The notes under the pieces are model-generated. The model was not told where the DNA came from, ran no database searches, and saw nothing but the letters and a program-made list of their open reading frames with translations. Positions 36,689 through 45,739 of a stretch of DNA of 64,000 nt are shown here, in pieces. Where the stretch lies: contig CAVUIG010000019.1 in the NCBI GenBank assembly GCA_963741355.1, forward strand, positions 124,001-188,000, written 5' to 3'. Numbering within the stretch: the first letter of the stretch is position 1; each line of letters opens with the position of its first letter. Source of the DNA: CAIWHR01 sp963741355 (lineage in GTDB: Bacteria; Pseudomonadota; Gammaproteobacteria; Burkholderiales; Casimicrobiaceae). A program made the position numbers and the translations under genes.

Positions 36689-37429
36689 ATGAGCGACACG
36701 CGGCCCGAGGCCGTCCCGCCCCAATCGTCCGTCGCGCATCTTTCGCCCCGCGCGGTTCCCGCGGGCCATGCGCTCCTCTGGTATGAGGATGCGCTGCGCC
36801 TGTTCAAGCGCGCACCGGGCACCTGGATCGCGCTCGCGTTCATCACGGTCGCGACGGAGTTCCTGCTGAGATCGATCCCGGTCGGGGGTGCGATGCTGAG
36901 CGAGCTGATCACGCCGGTGATTGCCTGCGGCCTCGTCTACGCCGCGGCCGCGACCGACCGCGGCGAGGCGCCCTCGCTCCGGCTTGCGGTCGCCGCGCTT
37001 CGCATCTCCGCGGGCGCGGTCACCGCCGTGATCGCCTGCAGCGTGATCCCGTCGCTGCTGCAGGCCCTGTTCGCATGGTGGCTCGCAGGCGTCAACATGT
37101 TCGGCGCGGAGGCTTCGGTCGCGGAGCTCGCGCCGGTCACGCTGGCGGGGATCTATGCGATCGGAATCCTGGTCGCGCTTCCGTTCACGTTCGTGCCGTT
37201 TCACGTGCTGCTTGAAGGCGTCCCGCCAGGCGCCGCATTCGCGGCGAGCTGGAAGGCTTTCGCCGGCAACGCGCTCCCGCTGCTCGCCTACGCGGCGGCG
37301 TCGCTCGTGCTTGTCGCCTTCTGCATGCTGACGATGGGCCTCGGCCTGATGCTGGCGCTGCCGCTCTGGGCCGCGTCGGGCTACGCCGCGTGGAAGGAAG
37401 TCTTCGGCGTGCGCGCCACGACCGACTGA
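36689..37429 (+). CDS. Multi-pass membrane protein of unknown function (BPSS1780-like)
   Basis: 246 residues with a hydrophilic N terminus (about 1-30) and about six membrane spans, for example IALAFITVATEFLL, LITPVIACGLVYAAAA, YAIGILVALPFTFVPFHVLL and LVLVAFCMLTMGLGLMLALPLW. A WYEDALRLFKRAPGTWIAL segment before the first span is typical of a betaproteobacterial family of uncharacterised membrane proteins. The start ATG at 36689 sits in the middle of a longer frame that runs antisense-like through livF, so I use the internal start. No catalytic motif seen. Confidence 0.8.
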   Translation: MSDTRPEAVPPQSSVAHLSPRAVPAGHALLWYEDALRLFKRAPGTWIALAFITVATEFLLRSIPVGGAMLSELITPVIACGLVYAAAATDRGEAPSLRLAVAALRISAGAVTAVIACSVIPSLLQALFAWWLAGVNMFGAEASVAELAPVTLAGIYAIGILVALPFTFVPFHVLLEGVPPGAAFAASWKAFAGNALPLLAYAAASLVLVAFCMLTMGLGLMLALPLWAASGYAAWKEVFGVRATTD

Positions 37430-37439
37430 CCGGCGAAGC

Positions 37440-37715
37440 CTACGCGGTCGGCCGCAGCGTGAAGCCTGCGACCTGCTCCAGCTCGGATTCGACGACCTCG
37501 ACGCCGGTGACCTGCGCCGCCGGCGGACCGCGCCGGCACCAGTCGATGATCGCCGCCACCGCCTCCGCATCCCCTTGCACGAGAGCCTCGACCGTCCCGT
37601 CGCGACGATTGCGCACCCAGCCCGAAACGCGATGCCGCTCCGCGGCGTCCTGCGCGGCGTAGCGATAGCCGACTCCCTGCACGCGGCCTCTGACGACAAG
37701 GCGGCGCGCGATCAT
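37440..37715 (-). CDS. acyP: Acylphosphatase
   Basis: Hydrolyses acyl phosphates. 91 residues, normal size. The phosphate loop RGRVQGVGYR holds the catalytic Arg, and SGWVRNRRDGTVEALVQGDAEAV holds the catalytic Asn. The first codons overlap the nudF stop by four bases, so it is the last gene of the purH-to-acyP run. Intact. Confidence 0.94.
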   Translation of the reverse strand: MIARRLVVRGRVQGVGYRYAAQDAAERHRVSGWVRNRRDGTVEALVQGDAEAVAAIIDWCRRGPPAAQVTGVEVVESELEQVAGFTLRPTA

Positions 37716-38275
37716 CGCGCCGTCGCGCGCCGCCGCGCGTAGAGCAACAGCGCCGCGACCGTCTTGGCATCGGTGATCTCGCCGCGGTCGAGTGCCGCCA
37801 GCATTTCGTCGGCTCCGAGCGTCACGACGTCGAGAAACTCGCCCGCGTCGAGGTTCGCGCCGACGTGCGTCAATCCCTCGGCGAGGAAGATCTCGATCTT
37901 TTCATTCGTGTACGAGATGAGCGTGTGGATCGTCGCGAGCTGCGTCCACGTCGTCGCGGTGTAGCCTACCTCCTCGATCAGTTCGCGCTGCGCCGTCGCG
38001 AGGCCGGTCTCCCCGGGATCGAGCTTTCCGGCGGGGAATTCGATGAACACGCGGTCGAGCGGATAGCGATACTGGCGCACGACGACGAGGCGTCCGTCCG
38101 GCAGCACCGGCACGATCAGCACGGCCCCCGGGTGGACGACGTGCTCGCGCGTCGCGAGCGTGCCGTCGGGAAGGCGCACCGTATCGCGGCGGACGTGGAG
38201 CAGCTTGCCGTCGAAAACGGGTTCGGACGATACGCGCGTCTCGATCAGATGCGAGTCGTCGCGTCGTTCACTCAT
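37712..38275 (-). CDS. nudF: Nudix hydrolase, ADP-ribose pyrophosphatase type
   Basis: 187 residues. The Nudix box GKLDPGETGLATAQRELIEEVGY (about residues 86-108) matches GX5EX7REUXEEXGU. HPGAVLIVPVLPDGRLVVVRQYRYPLDRVFIEFPAG before it is the pattern of ADP-sugar diphosphatases (NudF), with ADP-ribose as the likely substrate. The ATG at 38275 lies eight bases after GCGGAGGCCGCGGA, the 3' end of the dispersed repeat. Intact. Confidence 0.92.
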   Translation of the reverse strand: MSERRDDSHLIETRVSSEPVFDGKLLHVRRDTVRLPDGTLATREHVVHPGAVLIVPVLPDGRLVVVRQYRYPLDRVFIEFPAGKLDPGETGLATAQRELIEEVGYTATTWTQLATIHTLISYTNEKIEIFLAEGLTHVGANLDAGEFLDVVTLGADEMLAALDRGEITDAKTVAALLLYARRRATAR

Positions 38276-38461
38276 TCCGCGGCCTCCGCATGCTCATTTT
38301 GATCGACGACACGATGAAGGTGGGCTTCGCCGCGGCCTCCGCACGGTTGTACGAGCCCCGAAACACCGCGGAGTCGGCCGCCGCTCCAAGCGCTCGCAGA
38401 CGCGCCCTTCGGGCCTTGGGCTTCGCCCGCTCGCGCAGGCGTCCTCCTTCGCCCCGCTCGC
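38276..38461 (-). repeat. Dispersed intergenic repeat, copy 3 (hemF/nudF), with duplicated 3' end
   Basis: 186-base gap between hemF and nudF, repeat in gene direction. On the minus strand it starts at the hemF stop (GAATGAGCGAGCGGGGCG), has the core GGGCGAAGCCCAAGGCCCGAAG then GGCGCGTCTGCGAGC (38390-38430), then GGCGGCCGACTCCGCGG and CGTGCGGAGGCCGCGGC. A second GCGGAGGCCGCGG follows about 55 bases later, directly before the nudF ATG. The GCGGCC-GA-CTCCGC part can pair with GCGGAG-GCCGC, hiding the Shine-Dalgarno. Confidence 0.75.
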
Positions 38462-39371
38462 TCATTCGACCCACTCCTTCGCGACGAGGAAATCGGTGTA
38501 GAGGCGCGCCTCCGGCGAGCCCGGCTCGGGCCGCCAGTCGTAGCGCCACTTCACCAGCGGCGGCAGCGACATGAGGATCGCCTCGGTGCGTCCGTTCGAT
38601 TGCAGCCCGAACAGCGTGCCCCGATCCCACACGAGGTTGAACTCGACGTAGCGTCCGCGGCGATAGGCCTGGAAATCGCGCTCGCGCTCGCCGTAGCGCG
38701 CATCCTTGCGTCGCTCCACGATCGGCGCGTAGGCCGGGAGGAAATGGTCGCCCACGCTCCTCATCAGCGCGAAGCAGCGGTCGAACCCGCCGTCGTTGAG
38801 ATCGTCGAAGAAGATTCCGCCGATGCCGCGAGGCTCGTTGCGGTGCTTCAGGAAGAAATACTCGTCGCACCACTTCTTGTATTTCGCGTGGACGCCATCG
38901 CCGAAGGGCGTCAATGCGTCGCGGCACGCGCCGTGAAAATGCGCGGCGTCCTCCGCAAATCCATAATACGGCGTCAGGTCCATCCCGCCGCCGAACCACC
39001 AGACATCGGAATCCACCGCCCCGGTCGGCGCGTGCGCGACGAACATCCGTACGTTGAGGTGCACGGTGGGCGCGTACGGATTGCGCGGATGCAGCACGAG
39101 CGAGACGCCCTGCGCTTCCCACGCCCGTCCCTCGATTCCCGGGTGCGCCGCCGTCGCCGCCGGCGGCAAGCGGGCGCCGGTCGACATGCGAGAAATTGAC
39201 GCCGCCGCGCTCGAACACGTTGCCGTCCTCGATGATCCGCGAGATGCCGCCGCCGCCCTCGGCGCGAGTCCATTCGTCGCGGCGGAACGGCTTGCCGTCG
39301 ATCGCCTCGAGCCGCGCGACGATGCGTTCCTGCAGTTCGACGAAATAGGCTCGGGCAGCGCTGGTGTTCAT
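38462..39371 (-). CDS. hemF: Oxygen-dependent coproporphyrinogen III oxidase, frameshifted
   Basis: Aerobic heme-biosynthesis enzyme, about 302 residues. Motifs: GGGGISRIIEDGNVFERGGVNFSHV, VHLNVRMFVAHAP, WWFGGGMDLTPYYGFAEDAAHFH, and DDYFFLKHRNEPRGIGGIFFDDL-like EYFFLKHRNEPRGIGGIFFDD. One extra G near 39184 (CATGTCGACCGGC) breaks the frame after NFSHV; corrected text continues TGARLPPAA. Length is one over a multiple of three. Upstream gene is purD after 93 bases with nothing notable. Confidence 0.95.
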
Positions 39372-39464
39372 CGCGATCCATTGGACGACAAAGGCTCCGG
39401 GACGCGGATTGTCCCGCGGGCGATCGGTGGCCGCAATGGCCGCGGCGGCTTCGCGCGACCGGGG

Positions 39465-40754
39465 TCAGGCTCCGCGCGGCGCGAGCGCGCGATGGCCGAT
39501 GTCGCCGCGGAATTGCATGCCGTCGAAGCGGATCTCGCCGATCGCCGCATAGGCCGCGCGCTGCGCCTGCCGCACCGAATCGCCGAGCGCCGTCACGCAG
39601 AGCACGCGGCCGCCGCTGACGACGATGCGCTCGCCCTCCTGCGCCGTGCCCGCGTGGAACACCTTGCAATCCGGATGCGTGGCCTCGGTGATCCGCGCGA
39701 GGCCTTCGATCGCGTCGCCCTTGCGCGGGTGGTCGGGATAGCCGTGCGCCGCCAACACCACGCCGAGCGCCGTGCGCCGGTCCCATTCGGCCTCGACCTC
39801 ATCGAGCCGCGCGTCGCAGGCAGCCAGCGCCAGCTCCACGAGATCGGACTTGAGCCGGACCATGATCGGCTGCGTCTCCGGATCGCCGAGGCGGCAGTTG
39901 AATTCGAGCACCCTGGGCGTGCCCGCACCGTCGATCATCACTCCGGCATACAGGAATCCCGTGTACGGGATGCCGTCGGCGGCCATGCCGGCGACGGTCG
40001 GCAGGATCACTTCGCGCATGATCCGCGCGTGCAGCATCGGCGTGACGACCGGCGCCGGCGAATACGCGCCCATGCCACCGGTGTTGGGGCCTTCGTCGTT
40101 GTCGCGCAGGCGCTTGTGGTCCTGCGACGAGGCGAGGGCCAGAACGTTGCGCCCGTCGACCATCACGATGAAGCTCGCTTCCTCGCCCGCGAGGAAATCC
40201 TCGACGACGACGCGCGCGCCGGCCTCGCCCATCGAGTTGCCGACGAGCATCGCGTCGATCGCCGCCTGCGCCTCGGCGACACTCGCCGCGACGACCACAC
40301 CCTTGCCGGCGGCGAGCCCATCCGCCTTGACGACGATCGGGGCGCCGCGCTCGGCGACGTAGGCGCGCGCCGCGGCCGCCTCGGTGAACGTCCGGTGCTG
40401 CGCGGTGGGGATGCCGTGCCGCGCCATGAACGCCTTCGCGTAATCCTTCGAGCTCTCGAGCTGCGCGGCGGCTCGCGTCGGCCCGAAGATGCGCAGCCCC
40501 GCCGCGCGAAAGGCGTCGACCACACCCGCGGCGAGCGGACCCTCGGGCCCGACGATCGTCAGCGCGATCGATTCGGCCGCCGCGAATTCGACCAGCTTCG
40601 CGACATCGGTGATGGCAACGTTGGTCAGCGAGGGCTCGAGCGCGGTGCCCGCATTGCCAGGCGCGACGAAGACCTTGCCGACCCGCTGCGACTGCGCGAG
40701 CTTCCAGGCGATCGCGTGCTCGCGGCCGCCGCCACCGACAACGAGGACGTTCAA
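39465..40754 (-). CDS. purD: Phosphoribosylamine-glycine ligase (GAR synthetase)
   Basis: Second step of purine synthesis. 429 intact residues, normal length. N domain MNVLVVGGGGREHAIAWKL; ATP-grasp domain with PIVVKADGLAAGKGVVVA (ATP), SQDHKRLRDNDEGPNTGGMGAYSPAP (phosphate and substrate loop) and VLEFNCRLGDPETQ (metal-binding Glu and Asn). Separated from pagP by 16 bases. Confidence 0.97.
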   Translation of the reverse strand: MNVLVVGGGGREHAIAWKLAQSQRVGKVFVAPGNAGTALEPSLTNVAITDVAKLVEFAAAESIALTIVGPEGPLAAGVVDAFRAAGLRIFGPTRAAAQLESSKDYAKAFMARHGIPTAQHRTFTEAAAARAYVAERGAPIVVKADGLAAGKGVVVAASVAEAQAAIDAMLVGNSMGEAGARVVVEDFLAGEEASFIVMVDGRNVLALASSQDHKRLRDNDEGPNTGGMGAYSPAPVVTPMLHARIMREVILPTVAGMAADGIPYTGFLYAGVMIDGAGTPRVLEFNCRLGDPETQPIMVRLKSDLVELALAACDARLDEVEAEWDRRTALGVVLAAHGYPDHPRKGDAIEGLARITEATHPDCKVFHAGTAQEGERIVVSGGRVLCVTALGDSVRQAQRAAYAAIGEIRFDGMQFRGDIGHRALAPRGA

Positions 40755-40770
40755 CTGGGGAACCCCGTCT

Positions 40771-41350
40771 TCAATCGATTCCGATCGAGCCGAAGATGTA
40801 CAGGATGCTGCCGTGGTTGATCCCGCCGTTCAGCGTCGGGATGAACGTCGTGATCAGCGTCGCCTTCTGGTAGCGCAGCGAGAAGAGCGGCAGGATGGCG
40901 GGGAACGGGATGCCGTTGGCGATGTCCGGCCGCTGCACCAGCATTACCGTGTAACCCAGCCCAGGCTGCAGGCTGTCGCGATCGCCCCAGAAATAGTTCC
41001 AGCCGTAACCGATCTGGTACTCCGGCTCGCTGTGCGAATCGTTGAAGACGAGGAAGAAGACGTTCTCGGTGACGTGTTCGTCGCGCTCCACGCGTGCGCG
41101 ACCAGCCCCCGCCCCAGGCATTCTGGTTTTCCTGCGCGCGCGCTTCGGGCGTCCAGGTCGCCGGAATGTGCCAGGCAAAGCCCGAGACGATGATCTCGTT
41201 CCTGCCGTCGCTGTAGGTGTCGACGACGTGGCGGCACGCCATGTTGACCCAGTCCCACATGTCGTCGCACGCCGCCGCCGCGGGAAGCGCGGCGAGCGGT
41301 CCCAGGATGGCGGCCGCGGCCAGCTGAATCGCCCGATGTCGTATGCGCAT
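40771..41350 (-). CDS. pagP: Lipid A palmitoyltransferase PagP-like outer-membrane protein, frameshifted
   Basis: About 192 residues. The signal peptide ends LPAAAAC. The mature part shows the PagP layout: IVSGFAWHIPATWTPEARAQENQNAWGGGW, corresponding to the YxPxxTWHxR...N-x-PWGGG stretch with the catalytic His. NDSHSEPEYQIGYGWNYFW follows, with the DS and GYGW motifs, then GLGYTVMLVQRPDIANGIPFPAILPLFSLRY and a final aromatic strand. An extra base near 41098-41103 (ACGCGTGGAGCG) breaks the frame after SRT. PagP adds palmitate to lipid A in the outer membrane. The catalytic Ser and Asp positions appear kept (NDSHS), but divergence is large. Confidence 0.82.
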
Positions 41351-41362
41351 TCGTTCCGCCGC

Positions 41363-42931
41363 TCAGTGTCGAAAATGCCGCGTGCCCGTGAAGACCATCG
41401 CGATGCCGCGCTCGTCGGCGGCGGCGATCACCTCGTCGTCGCGAACGCTGCCCCCCGGCTGGATCACGGCGACGGCGCCGTTGTCGGCGACCACGTCGAG
41501 GCCGTCGCGGAACGGAAAGAACGCGTCGGACGCGGCGACCGACCCGGCGAGCGACAGGTTCGCGCTCTTCGCCTTCATCGCCGCGATCCGGGTCGAGTCG
41601 ACGCGGCTCATCTGTCCCGCTCCCACGCCGAGGGTCTGGCCGTCGCGACAGAACACGATCGCGTTGGACTTCACGAATCGTGCGACCCGCCAGGCGAACA
41701 GCAGGTCCGTGAGCTCGGAGGGCGCCGGCGACTTGCGCGTCACCACCTTGAGCGCGTCCGTGCCGACGCTGTCGGTGTCGGCGGTCTGCACCAGCAGGCC
41801 GCCGCCGACGCGCTTGAAGTCGAGTTGGGGGGGCGGCGGCACCGACGGCAGCGCGATTTCGAGCACGCGCACGTTCTTCTTCTGCGCGATGGCGGCGAGC
41901 GCGTCCTTGGTGTACGCCGGCGCGATCAGCACTTCCAGGAATTGCGCGGCAACCGCCTCGACCGTCGCGGCGTCCACCGCGCAATTGAACGCGATGATGC
42001 CGCCGAACGCCGAGACGGGATCCGTGGCGAGCGCCTTCCGGTACGCCGCGAGCGGTCCGTCGGCGACGGCCACCCCGCAGGGATTCGCGTGCTTGACGAT
42101 CACGCATGCCGGACCGTCGAACGCCTTCGCGCATTCCCACGCCGCATCGCTGTCGCCGATGTTGTTGTAGGAAAGCTCCTTGCCCTGCAGCTGCCGATAG
42201 GTGGCGATCGTTCCGGCAGCAGGATCGGGATCGCGGTAGAACGCCGCGGCCTGGTGCGGATTCTCGCCGTAGCGGAGATCCTGCACCTTGGCCACCTGCA
42301 GGTTGAACGCGTCGGGGAACGGAGCGGCGGCGCCATCCGCGCTGCGCGCGGTCAGCCAGTTCGAAATGGCGCCGTCGTAGGACGCCGTGTGGCTGAACGC
42401 CTTTCGCGCGAGCGAGAAGCGGGTGGCGGTCGACAGCGCCTTGCCGGTCGCGAGCTCGGCCAGGAGCGCGGGGTAATCGGCCGGGTCGACGACGACGCCG
42501 ACGTGCTGCCAGTTCTTCGCCGCGGCGCGCACGAGCGTCGGGCCGCCGATGTCGATGTTCTCGATCGCGTCGTCCAGCGTGCACCCGGGCCGGGCGACCG
42601 TCGCCCGGAACGGATAGAGGTTGACGACGACGAGGTCAATCGGCGGGATCGAATGCTTTTCCAGCGCCGCAACGTGCGCCGGCAGGTCGCGGCGCGCCAG
42701 GATGCCGCCGTGGACCTTCGGATGCAGCGTCTTCACCCGCCCGTCCAGCATCTCGGGAAATCCGGTGTAATCGCCGACCTCGGTCACCGGCAATCCGGCG
42801 TCGGCGAGCGCCTTCGCCGTGCCGCCCGTCGACAGCAGCCGTATGCCGAGGCGCGCGAGGCCGCGCGCGAATTCGACGACGCCCGTCTTGTCGGAGACCG
42901 ACAGCAGCGCCTGCGTGCAAGGATGGGGCAT
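41363..42931 (-). CDS. purH: Bifunctional AICAR transformylase/IMP cyclohydrolase
   Basis: Last two steps of IMP synthesis. 522 intact residues. The N-terminal cyclohydrolase (MGS fold) has LLSVSDKTGVVEFARGL, LLSTGGTAKAL and GRVKTLHPKVHGGIL. The transformylase has LRYGENPHQAAAFY, CVIVKHANPCGVAVAD and DAFFPFRDGLDVVADNG, with the Lys-His pair in VKHANPCG. Lies after fis and before pagP in the operon. Confidence 0.97.
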   Translation of the reverse strand: MPHPCTQALLSVSDKTGVVEFARGLARLGIRLLSTGGTAKALADAGLPVTEVGDYTGFPEMLDGRVKTLHPKVHGGILARRDLPAHVAALEKHSIPPIDLVVVNLYPFRATVARPGCTLDDAIENIDIGGPTLVRAAAKNWQHVGVVVDPADYPALLAELATGKALSTATRFSLARKAFSHTASYDGAISNWLTARSADGAAAPFPDAFNLQVAKVQDLRYGENPHQAAAFYRDPDPAAGTIATYRQLQGKELSYNNIGDSDAAWECAKAFDGPACVIVKHANPCGVAVADGPLAAYRKALATDPVSAFGGIIAFNCAVDAATVEAVAAQFLEVLIAPAYTKDALAAIAQKKNVRVLEIALPSVPPPPQLDFKRVGGGLLVQTADTDSVGTDALKVVTRKSPAPSELTDLLFAWRVARFVKSNAIVFCRDGQTLGVGAGQMSRVDSTRIAAMKAKSANLSLAGSVAASDAFFPFRDGLDVVADNGAVAVIQPGGSVRDDEVIAAADERGIAMVFTGTRHFRH

Positions 42932-43047
42932 CGACGTTGGGAGGCTCGGGAAGACCTAGTCGGGGCGGCGAAGCGCGGCCGCACGAACACGAGCGCACGG
43001 TTCCGGGCCCGGATGCGGGCGGACGCAAACGGGCATGGATCCGGCCT

Positions 43048-43302
43048 TCAGCGAATGCCGTACTTGGAGAGCTTGGTGCGCAGCGTATTCCGGTTCATGC
43101 CGAGCATGTCGGCCGCCTGCGTCTGGTTGCCGCCCACGCGCTCCATCACTGAAGCGATGAGCGATCGCTCGACGTTGCCGATCACCATGTCGTAGATCCC
43201 GTGCGGCGGCTCGCCGTCGAGCTTGCGGAAGTATTCGTCGAGCGATTTCTCGACGACCTTGCCGATTTCGTTGTTGCCGTTGATGCGAAGTGTCTTTCTC
43301 AC
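43048..43302 (-). CDS. fis: DNA-binding protein Fis
   Basis: Small nucleoid-associated homodimer, 84 residues from a GTG at 43302 that overlaps the dusB stop (GTGA). C-terminal helix-turn-helix SLIASVMERVGGNQTQAADMLGMNRNTLRTKL is the NtrC/Fis-type HTH, and the core KSLDEYFRKLDGEPPHGIYDMVI matches betaproteobacterial Fis. The open frame extends upstream inside dusB, but dusB-fis order and the overlap define the start. It binds curved DNA and tunes growth-phase expression. Confidence 0.94.
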   Translation of the reverse strand: MRKTLRINGNNEIGKVVEKSLDEYFRKLDGEPPHGIYDMVIGNVERSLIASVMERVGGNQTQAADMLGMNRNTLRTKLSKYGIR

Positions 43303-44378
43303 GCGGCCAGGGCCTCCCCGCCCCGAAGCGATGCCTCGATGTCCCGGCCGAACGAATGCCGCGCGTCCACGACCGTCGCCGCCTGCGGGCGATAGTCGAG
43401 GCGCTCCGAGCATCCGGCCAGCGCGTCAAAAAAATCCTGTACCGCGGAAAGCTGCGCCGCCGCCGTCTCCGTCGTGTTGACCGCATGGCGGAACACATCG
43501 GCGCCGGCGAGATCGCGGGTGTACCAGTGCAGATGCTTCCGCGCGATGCGCACGCCCGCCGCTTCACCATGGAACGCGTAGTGGTCGTCGAGATGGCGGA
43601 GAATCTCCGCGCGCGCCTCGGCGACCGTCGGCGGCGCCAGGAGCTCGCCGTGGTCGAGGTAGTGGCGGATCTCGCGGAAGATCCACGGCCGACCCTGCGC
43701 GGCGCGGCCGATCATCAGCGCGTCGGCGCCGGTGTAGTCGAGCACCTGCCGGGCCTGCTGCGGCGAGCCGATGTCGCCGTTTGCGATGACGGGAATGCCC
43801 ACGGCGGCCTTGACCGCGCGGATCGTGTCGTACTCGACCGGGCCGACGAAGGCGCAGGCCCGCGTGCGCCCGTGCACCGCCAGCGCGGCGATGCCGGCGT
43901 CCTCGGCGATGCGCGCGATGCGCAATGCGTTGCGCTGCTGCGGGTCGGTGCCGGTGCGGATCTTGAGCGTCACCGGAACGTCGACTGCGCGCACGACCGC
44001 GGACACGATCGCCGCGACCAGAGCCTCGTTGGCGAGGAGCGCGGAGCCGGCGGCGGCGTTGCAGACCTTCTTCGCCGGACACCCCATGTTGATGTCGATG
44101 ATCTGCGCGCCGCGTGCGACGTTGTAGCGCGCCGCGTCGGCGAGCTCCCCCGGGTCGGCGCCGGCGATCTGCACCGCGATGGGCTCGACCTCGCCGCGAT
44201 GGTCGATGCGGCGCTGCGATTTTTCCGTGGCCCACAGCCGCGGGTTCGACGCCACCATTTCCGACACCGCGTAACCCGCGCCCATCCGCTTCGCCAGCTG
44301 GCGGAACGGCCGGTCGGTCACGCCGGCCATCGGCGCCACCACGAGATTGTTGGCAATGGTAAGAGGACCGATACGCAC
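43299..44378 (-). CDS. dusB: tRNA-dihydrouridine synthase B
   Basis: FMN enzyme reducing uridines in tRNA. 359 residues from a GTG at 44378 (reads MRIGPLTIANNLVVAPMAGVTDRPF). Motifs: IDINMGCPAKKVCNAAAGSALL with the catalytic Cys, VTLKIRTGTD, ALAVHGRTRACAFVG, VIANGDIGSPQQA and MIGRAAQGRPWIF. A longer open frame to 44507 adds 43 basic codons with no homology. The TATAAT at 44428-44433 places the transcript start after those codons, which supports the GTG. Confidence 0.95.
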   Translation of the reverse strand: MRIGPLTIANNLVVAPMAGVTDRPFRQLAKRMGAGYAVSEMVASNPRLWATEKSQRRIDHRGEVEPIAVQIAGADPGELADAARYNVARGAQIIDINMGCPAKKVCNAAAGSALLANEALVAAIVSAVVRAVDVPVTLKIRTGTDPQQRNALRIARIAEDAGIAALAVHGRTRACAFVGPVEYDTIRAVKAAVGIPVIANGDIGSPQQARQVLDYTGADALMIGRAAQGRPWIFREIRHYLDHGELLAPPTVAEARAEILRHLDDHYAFHGEAAGVRIARKHLHWYTRDLAGADVFRHAVNTTETAAAQLSAVQDFFDALAGCSERLDYRPQAATVVDARHSFGRDIEASLRGGEALAA

Positions 44379-44427
44379 GGCTGGTCGATCAGATTTCGCG
44401 GCTGGGGGAAAACGAACAGGGAGGCAA

Positions 44428-44458
44428 ATTATAACCGCTCTGGCGCGCAAGCGAGCAA
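44428..44458 (-). promoter_or_regulatory. Probable dusB-fis promoter
   Basis: On the minus strand a perfect TATAAT (44428-44433) lies about 50 bases before the dusB GTG, with TTGCTC 19 bases upstream. The -10 box is excellent, the spacing is long. Confidence 0.45.
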
Positions 44459-44550
44459 TGCTTGCGCACGTCGAACGCACGCTCCGACGCGGCGAGCGCG
44501 ATGGCACGAATCTTGGATGGACGTCGCTGGACCGGACGGCGCGCGGACCG

Positions 44551-45704
44551 TCAGCGCAGTCCGAACATCATCGCGCGCGAGAACGCGCGCTTCACCGGGG
44601 GAACGGCGTCGAGAAGAGTGAGCGCCAACCCCCGCGGCCAGCGAAGCAATGCGACATCGCTGCCGAAGATCTCGACCAAGCCGTGCGTGAACGCGATGCC
44701 GGCCATCCGGTCGATGCGGCGGCTGCCCGCGTACCGATCGAGCATCGCACGGCTGCCGATATCGTCGCGCGGCGAGTCGAGGATCGCCAGCGCGAGACCG
44801 TAGGCATCGCGCAATCCGACGTTGAATCCCTGAGCCGCGACCGGATGCAGCGTCTGTGCGGCGTTGCCGAGCGCCACGCAGCGCGAGCGCGCCGTCGTCC
44901 ACGCGAATTCCAGCACGAGTGGAAACGTGCGGCGCTCCGAAACGCTCACAAGGCGCGGCGCGCGCGAACCAAGTTGGTGCGCGAGGTCACGGAGAAATCC
45001 CGCGTCGTCCTGCTTCAGCCGCGACTCCGCGAGCTCGGGAGGCGTCGTCCAGACGAGGCCGTAGTGATCGCCTTCGGGAAGCAGGGCGATCGGGCCGGCC
45101 GGCGCGAATCGCTCCCAGGCCACACCCTCCGGCTTCGGATCGGCGCCGACCTTCGCGACCAGCGCCACCTGTCCGTAATCGTGTCGCCTTCGCGTCGCGT
45201 CGGCGAGGACGCCGCCGGAGCCGTCGGCGACGGCGACGAGGCGCGCGAGCAGCGGCTGCCCGTCGCCTTCGAGCTCGACCGCCGCATACGCCGGCGTGCC
45301 GCCGACCGACTTCGCGGATACGTCGTGACGAACCGCGATGCGCGCATGCGCAAGCGCGGCGTCGAGCGCCGCCTGCAGCGCGCGATAACTCGCGACGTAG
45401 CCCAGCGCGGGCAGATCGACGTCGGCGGCGCGCAATCGCGTCATGCCGAAGCCGCCCGACTGCGAGACGTCGATTTCGGTGATGGGCGTGACGCCGCCGG
45501 AGCAGTCGCCGCGAGCTCGGACCAGACGCCCTGGCGCTCGAGGATCAGCCGCGCGCCGTGCGACAACGCAAGCGACCGGTCGCCGCGCAGCGATTGGCCT
45601 TTGGCGCGCGTGTCGAGCACGACGACGTCGAGGTCGGCCTCGCGCAGCGCGAGCGCCAGCGTCGCGCCGACGGGACCGGCGCCGACGATCACGACATCAT
45701 GCAT
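44551..45704 (-). CDS. ubiH: Ubiquinone-biosynthesis FAD monooxygenase (UbiH type), frameshifted
   Basis: Flavoprotein hydroxylase of the ubiquinone ring, about 384 codons. N-terminal FAD site HDVVIVGAGPVGATLALAL, GDRSLALSHGARLILER, then after the break GGFGMTRLRAADVDLPALGYV, VAVADGSGGVLAD and the second FAD/ribose motif CVALGNAAQTLHPVAAQGFNVGLRDA. The frame break near 45480-45510 fits one missing base (ATAPAG then VTPITEIDVSQ), unlike the usual insertion here. Which ring position it hydroxylates cannot be fixed from sequence alone. Follows pepP by 35 bases. Confidence 0.9.
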
Positions 45705-45739
45705 CCCGGCTTTCGGCTAACGGCTGTCGGTGTCGGGGC

